A stretch of DNA of 64,000 nucleotides from Roseiarcus sp963781895 (GTDB lineage: Bacteria; Pseudomonadota; Alphaproteobacteria; Rhizobiales; Beijerinckiaceae): NCBI GenBank assembly GCA_963781895.1, contig CAWAIM010000005.1, forward strand, positions 1 through 64,000. The letters run 5' to 3'. The notes under the pieces were generated by a model. The model was not told the origin of the DNA. It did not search any database and saw only the letters and a list, made by a program, of their open reading frames with translations. Shown one piece after another: positions 1 through 7,860 of this stretch. The translations under genes were made by a program, and so were the position numbers. Position 1 is the first letter of the stretch. The number at the start of each line of letters is the position of its first letter.

Positions 1-653
1 TCAGGGTCATAGACGTCGGTGTTCTTGAACCATGAGAGCAAATTCATGGTGCTGGTCTGCATCGAGGTTGTGCAGACGGTAATCTGAATACGCGTGATTG
101 CCGACGAAACGGATCTCTCGAACGCCGGTCTTCTCGCCTTCATTGATGGTGAACACGAGATCGACGCGCCCGTTCGGCAAAGTGACCAGCCGCTTGGTGA
201 CCAGCGCCGAGTTACGGCCGGTCTTCTTATAGGCCTCTTTGATGCGCCCGATATCGGCCTCGGCGGTGGCCTCGTTATAGATCGTGTGCGGTTTGGACTG
301 CACTTCGACTTCGAGCTGATCTTTCTGGATCTTGCTGTTCCCCTCGAATGCGACCCGATTGATGATCTGTGTCCCGCCGCCAAGCGTGACCACGATCTTG
401 CCGTCCACCAGCTTGGCGGAAACGGAACGAACAGAATCTGGTCGCCTTCAAGTCGTCCACGCCGCGGTCCAAGAGACGCCCGATCAGTCCCCGTGAAATA
501 GGGCTTGATCGTCGAGGGATCGATGTTGGCGCCTTCCACGACCACTTGTTGCGCGAACGCCGGCGCCGCCGACACGAACGCGCCGAAACCGATAACAAAC
601 GCCAGAACCAGAGCGCCGAAGAAGCCGAGAATCCTATGCTGCATTTGGCCCAT
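1..653 (-). CDS. bamA: BamA outer membrane assembly factor, N-terminal part, frameshifted and cut by window edge
   Basis: BamA inserts beta-barrel proteins into the outer membrane. Seen: ATG at 653 opens a signal peptide (MGQMQHRILGFF..., cleavage near AFAQ), followed by POTRA-type sequence such as VDLVFTINEGEKTGVREIRF. The gene runs off the left edge, so only the first POTRA repeats are present. The protein-like reading moves between frames at about 469, 423-441 and 66, each explained by a one-base indel. BamA is essential in Gram-negative bacteria, so these are probably sequence errors rather than a true pseudogene. It lies downstream of rseP on the same strand, as in other alphaproteobacteria. 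Confidence 0.88.
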   Translation of the reverse strand, partial: MGQMQHRILGFFGALVLAFVIGFGAFVSAAPAFAQQVVVEGANIDPSTIKPYFTGTDRASLGPRRGRLEGDQILFVPFPPSWWTARSWSRLAAGHRSSIGSHSRGTARSRKISSKSKCSPNRTRSITRPPPRPISGASKRPIRRPAVTRRWSPSGWSLCRTGASISCSPSMKARRPAFERSVSSAITRIQITVCTTSMQTSTMNLLSWFKNTDVYDP

Positions 654-923
654 GGTCCCTCTTCGCGCCGACGCGTCATCAACGTAACGCCGGCGCCGCT
701 CCCGCCTGAACTTTGCCCGCCGCACCCGCGCTGAAGGCCCCGGCGCCGCTCGCACGCGGCGCCGCTGGCGCGGCGCCCTTCTCCGCCCCCGCAAACTCAA
801 AGTGTCGGAAACGTAAACGGGTTTTTACAATTTTTGGCCGCTCCCGCAAGCCGTTATTGAGCAAGCCTACACCATTTCCGGCAGGCGTTGCCCTCAGGAC
901 ACGCAAACATGGTCCACGACTGG

Positions 924-2069
924 TTAATTGCCGGTGGCCACAAGGCGCAGGATGTCGTGCGAAGTTGTGAAAACCAAAAGGATGGCGACCAGGGCGATGC
1001 CGATCCGCAGGCCTATTTCCTGCATGCGCTGGCTCAAGGGACGCCCCCGCAACGCCTCGAAGGCGTAGAAGACGAGATGCCCGCCGTCCAGAAGCGGGAT
1101 CGGGAGCAGGTTCATGAAGCCCACGGATACCGAGAACCACGCGGCGAGGCTGAACAACTCCCACAGGCTGATCTTGGCCATTTCGCCGGCCATTTGCGCC
1201 GCGCCGATCAGGCCCGACACCTGATCGGTCGATTCCCGACCGGCGAAAATGCCCATGATGTAGGTTCCCGTCGCCTTGACGATGAACCATTCCTGGGCCC
1301 CGCCCCACACCGCGCAGGTCGGCAGGCTGCACCGCTTGATCTTGACGTCCTTCGGATCGGCGGCGGAGGCGAGGCCGAGATGGCCCATGCGGCGCTTGCC
1401 GAAGACGCCCTGATCGACGACGGTGATTTTCGGGGTAGCGGTCAGGTCGACGTCGTTCCCCTGCCGTTCGACGACGAAACGCATCGGCAGGCCGGTGCTC
1501 ATCAGCGTCGCTTCCTGCAACGACTTAAAACTGTTGATCGCGTCGCCGTTGATCGACTTGACCAGGTCTCCGGCCTTGAATCCGGCTGCCGCCGCCGGGC
1601 TGTCCGCTTCAACCCGCCCGATCCGGGCCGCGTGTTCGACCCGGCCGAAGGCCATGAACATGCCAGTGAAGATCACGAACGCCAGGATGAAATTGGCGAC
1701 TGGCCCGGCCAGCACGATTGCCGCTCGATTGGGCAACGGCTGCCCGGCCAGCGTCAGGGAGCGGTCGACAGTCGGGTTGGCCGAAGGGGCGCCTTCGACG
1801 CTGGCGACATTGGCGTCGCCGTGGAATTTGACGTAGCCGCCCAGCGGAAGCGCGCCCACCCGCCATCGGGTGCCGCGCGAATCCACGCGGGCAAAGAGCT
1901 CCGGACCAAAGCCAAGCGAGAAAGCGTCGATTTTGACGCCGCTCCAACGCCCGACCAGATAGTGGCCAAGCTCGTGAACGAACACGATCGCGCTCAGGAT
2001 CACGATGAAGGGAACTACGTACCATCCCAGCCAAGCTACGAGGTCCGCAACCGGATTCATGAACGCCAT
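924..2069 (-). CDS. rseP: RIP zinc metalloprotease RseP (site-2 protease)
   Basis: Intramembrane zinc protease that cleaves membrane-anchored regulators such as anti-sigma factors in the envelope stress response. The 381-residue protein has the HELGH zinc motif at residues 32-36 inside the first membrane helix, a PDZ domain at roughly 125-200, and the third zinc ligand in LLDGGH (Asp about 328) near the C terminus. I chose the ATG at 2069 because GGAG lies 6 bases upstream; an in-frame GTG at 2090 is the alternative. It lies between dxr and bamA on the same strand, the usual alphaproteobacterial arrangement. The reading frame is intact. Confidence 0.95.
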   Translation of the reverse strand: MAFMNPVADLVAWLGWYVVPFIVILSAIVFVHELGHYLVGRWSGVKIDAFSLGFGPELFARVDSRGTRWRVGALPLGGYVKFHGDANVASVEGAPSANPTVDRSLTLAGQPLPNRAAIVLAGPVANFILAFVIFTGMFMAFGRVEHAARIGRVEADSPAAAAGFKAGDLVKSINGDAINSFKSLQEATLMSTGLPMRFVVERQGNDVDLTATPKITVVDQGVFGKRRMGHLGLASAADPKDVKIKRCSLPTCAVWGGAQEWFIVKATGTYIMGIFAGRESTDQVSGLIGAAQMAGEMAKISLWELFSLAAWFSVSVGFMNLLPIPLLDGGHLVFYAFEALRGRPLSQRMQEIGLRIGIALVAILLVFTTSHDILRLVATGN

Positions 2070-2154
2070 CAAATGCTCCGACCCAACCACTCGACCCGGA
2101 TTTGCTGGCGGGCCGCTGGATAATGGTTAGCAAATCGTTACAGCACCCGCGCCC

Positions 2155-3393
2155 TCAGGCCAAGAGTTGCTGGGCTCTTTCTCGTGCAACATGGTGAATT
2201 GCTAACGCCTGCGCAATGTTCGTTGGACTGCCGAGTTCGCCGGCCGCCTCCATCATCGACAGCGTACGCGCGACCAGGCGCGCGATTTCGCCAAAGCCGA
2301 TCCGGCGCGCGAGAAACGCCGCCACTGCGACCTCGTTGGCGGCGTTGAGCGCGGTCGGGGCGCCCGCGCCCGCGCGCATGGCGTCGATGGCGAGGCTGAG
2401 CGCGGGAAAGCGGGCGAGATCCGGCCGCTCGAACGTCAGGCGCCGGAGCGCCGCGAGGTCGGGGGCGCGGACCCCGCAATCAATCCGGTCGGGATAGGCG
2501 AGGCAATGCGCGATCGGCGTGCGCATGTCCGGCGAAGCCATGCCGGCGATCAGGGATCCGTCGGCGAAGGCGATGAGGCCGTGCACGATCGATTGCGGAT
2601 GAACGACGACGTCGAGCCGGTCGGCCGGCAGGCCGAACAGGTGATGCGCCTCGATCAGCTCGAGCCCTTTGTTCATCAGCCCCGCCGAATCGATCGTCAC
2701 TTTCGGCCCCATCACCCAATTGGGATGGGCGAGCGCCTCCTCGCGCGTCGCGCCGGCGATGCGCTCGGCGCTCCATTCGCGAAACGGGCCGCCGGAGGCG
2801 GTGATCGTCATTGTCTCGATTGTCTGCGGATCGCGGGCGCCGATCGCCTGGAACAGGGCATTGTGCTCGGAGTCCATCGGCAGCAGCAACGCGCCGGCGC
2901 GCCGCGCCATTTCCATCACCGCCCCGCCGGCGCACACCAGCGTCTCCTTGTTGGCGAGCGCGACCGTCCGGCCCTCGGCGATCGCGGCGAAAGTCGGCTC
3001 CAGCCCGGCGGCGCCCACGATCGCCGACACCACCAGATCCGCGTCGCGCAGCGCGGCCTCCTTGACCGCCTCGGGACCCGAGGCAACCTCGACTTCGAAG
3101 CCCGCCAGCCCCGCTTTGAGATCCGCGTAGCCCTCCGGATCCGCGACAGCGGCAAATTCGGCGCCGAGTTCGATCGCGCATCTGGCGAGTCCGGCGCCGT
3201 CGCGTCCGCCCGCCACCGCGACGACCGAAAACCTCCCCGGCGCGGCGGCGATCACGTGCGCGCAGGAGCGGCCGATCGACCCAGTCGCTCCAAGGATCGT
3301 CAACCGCTTGGGTCGCACATCGCCTGCTTTATGGGGCGCCGGCTGGCGCGAACGATATGGCGCGGCGTGAGCCAGACCCGCGGCGCTCACCAT
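2155..3393 (-). CDS. dxr: 1-deoxy-D-xylulose 5-phosphate reductoisomerase
   Basis: Second step of the MEP isoprenoid pathway: converts 1-deoxy-D-xylulose 5-phosphate to 2-C-methyl-D-erythritol 4-phosphate with NADPH. The NADPH-binding motif GATGSIG is at residues 35-41, with ALANKETLV, the metal and substrate segments MDSEHNALFQ and ASGGPFR, and VVHPQSIVHG all present. The chosen ATG overlaps the end of cdsA by 7 bases (ATGGTGA), suggesting translational coupling, and gives 412 residues, typical for Rhizobiales. A GTG at 3318 would give about 387 residues. Frame is intact. It supplies isoprenoid precursors for the neighbouring uppS product. Confidence 0.95.
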   Translation of the reverse strand: MVSAAGLAHAAPYRSRQPAPHKAGDVRPKRLTILGATGSIGRSCAHVIAAAPGRFSVVAVAGGRDGAGLARCAIELGAEFAAVADPEGYADLKAGLAGFEVEVASGPEAVKEAALRDADLVVSAIVGAAGLEPTFAAIAEGRTVALANKETLVCAGGAVMEMARRAGALLLPMDSEHNALFQAIGARDPQTIETMTITASGGPFREWSAERIAGATREEALAHPNWVMGPKVTIDSAGLMNKGLELIEAHHLFGLPADRLDVVVHPQSIVHGLIAFADGSLIAGMASPDMRTPIAHCLAYPDRIDCGVRAPDLAALRRLTFERPDLARFPALSLAIDAMRAGAGAPTALNAANEVAVAAFLARRIGFGEIARLVARTLSMMEAAGELGSPTNIAQALAIHHVARERAQQLLA

Positions 3394-4272
3394 TGAAAAA
3401 GCCCGCTCGCGATAAACGAGCCCTGTGTGTTCGCGCCCGCCACGAGCGCGGCGAAGAGCGAGGCGGCGATAAAGGCGTCGAGCCGGTCCATCAGCCCGCC
3501 GTGGCCGGGGATGAGGCCGCTCGAATCCTTGACCTCGAAACGCCGCTTGACCGCCAACTCGAAGAGATCGCCGAGTTCGGACACGATCGCCGCGCCGAGG
3601 CCGACCCAGAACAGCGCTTCGATGCGGTTGGTCCAATGCGCGAGAGCCAAGCCGAGGACGGCGCCGGCGAGCGCGCCGACGGTTGCTCCTGACCAGGTCT
3701 TGCCCGGGGAGACGGCCGGCCACAGCCTCGGCCCGCCGATCAACCGGCCGGCGAAAAAGGCGGCGATGTCCGCGCCCCAGACGACGGCGAACAGCCACAA
3801 AATCGCCGCCAGGCCGTAGTGCGGGCTGGCTCTGAGCAGCCCGAGGCTGACGACCAGCGCGCCGGCGTAAATCATCCCGGCTCCCGCCCATCCTTTTCGA
3901 GCCCGGCCGCGCGATCCAGGCGACCGCCGCCGCCCCGAGGGCGAGCGCGATCACGGACCCGACAACCGCTTGGCCGAGGGAAAACAAATTCTGCATCGCG
4001 AACGAAGAGGCGACCACGAGAGCGAGCGCCCCGGCGGCCACGCGCTCGAAAAGCCGTTCCGCGCCCACGAGCCGTTGCCATTCCCACAGCACGATCAATG
4101 AGGCGACCCACCAGAAGACGGTGAAGACGAAGCCGCCGGCCCACGCCGCCGCAAGCGCGACCACGCCCATCGCCACGGCCGCGGCGACGCGCGGCCGCAG
4201 ATCCGGGCCGATCCGCGAGCCGGCCGGGCGAGGCGCCGGTCCACTTTTCGCGCCCGCGCCGCTCAGGGCCAT
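3387..4272 (-). CDS. cdsA: Phosphatidate cytidylyltransferase, one frameshift
   Basis: Makes CDP-diacylglycerol from phosphatidate and CTP at the inner membrane, the branch point of phospholipid synthesis. The N-terminal half (ATG 4272, MALSGAGAKS...) contains several hydrophobic segments. The C-terminal half, in another frame, holds the family signature region (SPGKTWSGATVGA, then DSSGLIPGHGGLMDRLD). Removing one A from the A4 run at 3894-3897 joins the halves cleanly (SK|GWAGAGMIYAG). Because cdsA is essential, a homopolymer sequencing error is the likely explanation. It is between uppS and dxr with very short spacing, consistent with one operon. Confidence 0.9.
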
Positions 4273-4282
4273 GCGCCTGTCC

Positions 4283-5047
4283 TCACGAGGCCGACTTGAC
4301 GGCGGCGGGCTCCACGAGGGCGCCGAACCGCCGCTCGCGCGCCGCATATTGATCGAGCGCCGAGACGAACGCCGCATCGTCGAAATCCGGCCACAGGATT
4401 GGCAGAAACACAAGTTCGGCGTAGGCGGACTGCCACAGCAGGAAATTCGAGAGGCGCATTTCCCCCGACGTGCGGATGATGAGGTCGGGATCCGGCAGTT
4501 CGGCTGTTTCGAGCCGCGCGGCGAATTCATCCTGGCCGATCGAATTCGGGTCCAGACGGCCGTCGCGGACTTCGATCGCCAGACGCCGCGCCGCCTCGAC
4601 GATCTCTCGGCGCGCCCCGTAATTGAACGCCACCGTCAACGTCAGTCCACGATTATCCCGGGTCAGGGACTCGGCCTCGTCGAGCAACGAAACGATGTCA
4701 GGCGCCAGCGTTTCGCGCTGGCCGATGATCCGCACGCGCACGCCGTTCTGGTTGAGCTCGGCGAGATCGTTGCGGATGAACCTCTTGAGCAGGCCCATCA
4801 GCATCGCGACCTCGTCGGGCGGGCGCCTCCAGTTCTCGGATGAAAAGCTATAGACCGTCAAGTAGCGCACCCCATGCTCGATCGCGGAGCGAACGGCGCG
4901 GCGCACCGCCTCGACTCCCCGCCGGTGGCCCTCGAAGCGCGGCAGGCCGTGCGCCTGCGCCCAGCGGCCGTTGCCGTCCATGATGATGGCGACATGCACC
5001 GGCGTCTGATTGTGGCGGGAGCCCGGATTGGAGCGGAGATACGGCAT
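4283..5047 (-). CDS. uppS: Isoprenyl transferase (undecaprenyl diphosphate synthase)
   Basis: Cis-prenyltransferase that elongates farnesyl diphosphate with isopentenyl diphosphate to the C55 lipid carrier for peptidoglycan and O-antigen synthesis. The 254-residue protein has the catalytic and diphosphate-binding motif MDGNGRW at 23-29, the SFSSENWRRP loop, FNYGARREI and the C-terminal DLIIRTSGEMRLSNF segment. Length matches the family. The stop is 10 bases before the cdsA start. It belongs to the frr-uppS-cdsA-dxr-rseP-bamA run, which couples lipid-carrier, phospholipid and isoprenoid precursor supply. Confidence 0.96.
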   Translation of the reverse strand: MPYLRSNPGSRHNQTPVHVAIIMDGNGRWAQAHGLPRFEGHRRGVEAVRRAVRSAIEHGVRYLTVYSFSSENWRRPPDEVAMLMGLLKRFIRNDLAELNQNGVRVRIIGQRETLAPDIVSLLDEAESLTRDNRGLTLTVAFNYGARREIVEAARRLAIEVRDGRLDPNSIGQDEFAARLETAELPDPDLIIRTSGEMRLSNFLLWQSAYAELVFLPILWPDFDDAAFVSALDQYAARERRFGALVEPAAVKSAS

Positions 5048-5077
5048 GCGAGGGCCTCGGACAACAGGTGAGATCGC

Positions 5078-5644
5078 CTAGACCTGCATGATTTCCTTTT
5101 CCTTAGCGGCGAGCGACGCGTCGATCTCGCGAATGGCCTGATCCGTCGCCTTTTGCACCTCCGTCTCGTGGTGCTTTTCGTCGTCCTCGCTAATCGAGTG
5201 CTCTTTGAGCAGCCTTTTGAGGATGTCCAGACCCTCGCGGCGCACGTGCCGCACCGCCACGCGCGCGTCCTCGGTGTATTTATGCGCGACTTTCACCATT
5301 TCCTTGCGCCGCTGCTCATTGAGTTCGGGAATGCGGATGCGCAGGGTGGTTCCCTCGACGGTCGGACTCAAGCCGAGGTTGGAATCGCGGATCGCCTTGT
5401 CGACCGCTTGCACCATGGTCTTGTCCCAGACGGAGACCGATAGGGCGCGCGGCTCCGGAACGCTGATCGTCGCCACCTGGCTGAGCGGCATGCGTTGGCC
5501 GTAGGCCTCCACATGCACCGGCTCCAGAAGGCTGATGCTGGCCCGGCCGGTGCGCAACCCCCCCAGTTCGTGTTTGAGGATCGCGTGCGCGGCCTGCATG
5601 CGGCGTTTGAGTTCCTGAAGGTCGAATTGAGGCAATTGCGCCAT
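5078..5644 (-). CDS. frr: Ribosome recycling factor
   Basis: Cytoplasmic factor that, with EF-G, splits the post-termination ribosome. The 188-residue reading frame starts at ATG 5644 (MAQLPQFDLQELKRRM) and shows conserved RRF segments: LRTGRASISLLEPV, the PEPRALSVSVWDK strand, LNEQRRKEMVK and AVRHVRREG. The frame remains open upstream of the ATG, but that extension has no RRF similarity. pyrH, tsf and rpsB, which often precede frr, are absent here; the upstream neighbour is a DUF502 gene about 240 bases away, with nothing recognisable in between. Confidence 0.95.
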   Translation of the reverse strand: MAQLPQFDLQELKRRMQAAHAILKHELGGLRTGRASISLLEPVHVEAYGQRMPLSQVATISVPEPRALSVSVWDKTMVQAVDKAIRDSNLGLSPTVEGTTLRIRIPELNEQRRKEMVKVAHKYTEDARVAVRHVRREGLDILKRLLKEHSISEDDEKHHETEVQKATDQAIREIDASLAAKEKEIMQV

Positions 5645-5888
5645 GGGAATTCCACAAGTTGAAGGCCGAGCAGCGCTGGCGCCCATGCTGAGGCGGCCAA
5701 AATGCGAGTCGGCCGCGAATTTTTCCGCGCCTTGCCGCCTCATTAGCATAGGTTTCGGCCTGTGACAGCATGCGCGAGCTTGCGGACGCGCGCCCGGAGA
5801 ACGGCTGTGTCGGCGGCGGGCGCCGGACGACGCTCGAACCGGGGCGCTCGACCGGATTCGGCCGCGCGCGGCCTGCCGGCCTCCCGCC

Positions 5889-6620
5889 CTACTGGCGGCC
5901 GGCGACCGCATGCGTCTCGGCCTGCAGCTTTTCGAGCTTCGCCGCCACCGCCAACGCCGACAACCCCGAGTGAGCTTCCGGCTGGATGAGGCCTGCCGAC
6001 ATGATCAGCTTGGCCGCTTCGTCCGGCGAAATCGGCAATTCGATGACGTCGTCCGCCGGAACGAAGAAGTAAAAGCCGGTCGTCGGGTTCGGCGTGCACG
6101 GCAGGAACACCGAGATCATCGGCTTGTCCGCCGGCAGGACGCTGGACACGATCTCGCCCGGCGCCGAGGAGACGAAGACGATCGACCAGCTTCCCTTGAT
6201 CGGAAACTCGACCAGCCCGACCTTGCGGAACTGGCTGCCGGACTGGCTGAACACCGTCTCGAAGATCTGCTTCAGACCCTTGTACACGCCTCGGACCAGG
6301 GGCGTACGGTCGAGCATCGCCTCGCTCAATCGGACCAGCGAGCGGCCGACGATGTTGGCGGTGAGAAATCCGAGCAGCGTCAGCCCGATCAGCGCGATGA
6401 CGACGCCGAAGCCGGGAACATGGAAAGGGAGATAATCGTCGGGCGAAAGGCTGCGCGGCAGCCAGGGCTGCACCCAGTTGTCGATCGTATTTGCGATCCA
6501 CAAGGCGATGTAGGCGGTCGCCGCCACCGGGCCGAACACGATCAGCCCGGTGAAGAACCACGAGCGCAGGCGGGCCGCCAGAGAGCGATGGAATGGGGCG
6601 GGCTTGTGATCGATGGACAT
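5889..6620 (-). CDS. DUF502 family membrane protein
   Basis: Function unknown. The 243-residue protein matches the DUF502 pattern: a helix near residues 23-45 containing FTGLIVFGPVAATA, a second near 70-95 (GFGVVIALIGLTLLGFLTANI), then a soluble domain with TPLVRGVYKGLKQIFETVF and FPCTPNP-like elements. In many Rhizobiales DUF502 genes lie near glmS and recG, which fits glmS about 1.2 kb upstream here. The start is set at ATG 6620 (MSIDHKPAPFHRSL); the open frame extends further upstream as arginine-rich sequence that does not look like protein. Confidence 0.85.
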   Translation of the reverse strand: MSIDHKPAPFHRSLAARLRSWFFTGLIVFGPVAATAYIALWIANTIDNWVQPWLPRSLSPDDYLPFHVPGFGVVIALIGLTLLGFLTANIVGRSLVRLSEAMLDRTPLVRGVYKGLKQIFETVFSQSGSQFRKVGLVEFPIKGSWSIVFVSSAPGEIVSSVLPADKPMISVFLPCTPNPTTGFYFFVPADDVIELPISPDEAAKLIMSAGLIQPEAHSGLSALAVAAKLEKLQAETHAVAGRQ

Positions 6621-6745
6621 GACGGTCTCGCTGCGGCGCGCCGGGCAAAAATGGCGGCTCGCAGGCGCGATTGCAAGGCAAGTCTTCGCGCCCGGCGCAG
6701 CGCACGCGCTCCAGACGCCGCCACCAGCCGAACAGGAATCCGGCG

Positions 6746-7156
6746 CTACCCTTCCTCCCCCGTCCCGGACTCGTACGCCTCGCAGGAGCGCCCGAAGCTC
6801 GACAGCGCGTCTTCGAGATAGTCCGGCAGCAACGATATGCCGAGGAGATACTTCCAGGTCGGCCCGAAGGCGCGCTCGCTCGCCTGGGCGACGGCGCTCT
6901 TCCAGTCCTCCGGCTCGAAATCGCCGCGGCCGATCCACGCCAGGGCGACCAGAGCGGCGGATTCGTCGACGTCCAGATCCTTCAGAAATTCGATCAGTTC
7001 GCGGCGGATCGAGCCGCCGGCCTCGTCGGTCAGCGTGACGCCCTCGTCGCCGTCCGCCGCGTCGGACGCGTCAGGCTCGCCACCCAAATCCTCGCTCAGC
7101 AACTCGCGCGACTTCTCAATGACGAAGCAGACTTTGGCCGGATTGATCTCCGGCAT
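6746..7156 (-). CDS. DUF3775 domain-containing protein
   Basis: Small acidic cytosolic protein of unknown function. The start is set at ATG 7156 (MPEINPAKVCFVIEKSREL), which resembles the usual DUF3775 beginning; an ATG at 7186 would add ten residues. The C-terminal half reads RRELIEFLKDLDVDESAALV and then ALAWIGRGDFEP, the conserved helical core of this family. A strongly acidic linker lies at about residues 28-45. It is on the same strand as DUF502, 125 bases upstream, possibly co-transcribed. Frame is intact. Confidence 0.78.
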   Translation of the reverse strand: MPEINPAKVCFVIEKSRELLSEDLGGEPDASDAADGDEGVTLTDEAGGSIRRELIEFLKDLDVDESAALVALAWIGRGDFEPEDWKSAVAQASERAFGPTWKYLLGISLLPDYLEDALSSFGRSCEAYESGTGEEG

Positions 7157-7567
7157 CGGGCGCTCGCTCTCATCAATCCTACGCATGGCCTGCCCCTCCT
7201 CGTTTCGAACATTGCCGCCCCGGCCGCAGGCGGGTATTGCGGCAAGTCAACGCCGCGTGAAAATAACGCGCCTTCGACCGATGTCGATCGCACGGCGCGC
7301 ATAGAAATGGCGATGGGGTGAAGCGGCCTATTCGGTTCAGCGAGCCGTAATTCGAGAACCGCTGAACTGTGACAGCCGATGGCCCTTACGAAGCTGCCGA
7401 CGGTCCGCGATTATTCCGGCTTTTGGCGGCAGGGCCAGAATCAGCTACGCGGAGTTCCCATCGTCGATGGAGTTCAGCGCCTCTCGCGCCTCGCTCTTTT
7501 GCTTGTACTGGTTAACCTGCTTCTAAAGCTCACGCGGCAACGGACTGCCTCGAACGTCGGACTGCGG
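7157..7567. other. Intergenic region with one inverted repeat
   Basis: About 410 bases without a convincing gene. An 8-bp inverted repeat, GTTCAGCG at 7335-7342 and CGCTGAAC at 7360-7367, could form a stem with a 17-base loop. It has no T tract, so it is not a clear intrinsic terminator. The open frames crossing this stretch on the plus strand are antisense to the small secreted protein and glmS. Confidence 0.4.
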
Positions 7568-7771
7568 TCAGTTGTAATTGTCGGGATTCTCCATGCACTT
7601 TCCCCATTCGTTCTTGCGCGCGTCGCCATTCAGCTTCTTCGGATCAATCTTCTGATGACATTTCGCAGCGTTCTGAGCCTGATTTCGATAAACACGTGCC
7701 TGAGCAGTATAAATAAGATTGACGAACAAAAGCGCAATTGTGGCGACTATCCATATCGACACCCTGAACAT
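7568..7771 (-). CDS. Small secreted or membrane-anchored protein, unknown function
   Basis: A 67-residue protein with a strong Shine-Dalgarno (AAGGAG seven bases before ATG 7771). Residues 4-25 form a hydrophobic segment (VSIWIVATIALLFVNLIYTA) followed by AQA, which may be a signal-peptide cleavage site or a membrane anchor. The mature part is polar with two cysteines (KCHQK and WGKCMENP), spaced as if for one disulfide. I do not recognise the family. It is 89 bases downstream of glmS on the same strand. The local sequence is more AT-rich than its neighbours. Confidence 0.6.
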   Translation of the reverse strand: MFRVSIWIVATIALLFVNLIYTAQARVYRNQAQNAAKCHQKIDPKKLNGDARKNEWGKCMENPDNYN

Positions 7772-7860
7772 GGGCCTCTCCTTATATTTCGGACGAGCCG
7801 ACGCTATCACAGCGAAAGTTACAATCAACGTGTTGCACCATTTCAGGCCGGGCTGTCGCC

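Noticed and set aside
679..923. Gly/Ala-rich open frame between bamA and rseP
   Set aside because: It is low-complexity GCC/GGC repeat sequence continuing from a shadow frame of rseP, with no start signal or similarity to a protein.
888..2123. Long open frames opposite rseP, dxr, glmS, guaB and other genes
   Set aside because: They are rich in Arg, His, Asp and Gly without any family signature, as expected for antisense frames of high-GC coding sequence, and the opposite strand has a well supported gene in each case.
2155..4530. A continuous open frame of nearly 800 codons looking like a fusion of CdsA and DXR
   Set aside because: The middle part is an arginine-rich shadow of the true cdsA C-terminal half. 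A one-base shift in cdsA joins its frame to that of dxr by chance; the real genes overlap by only 7 bases.
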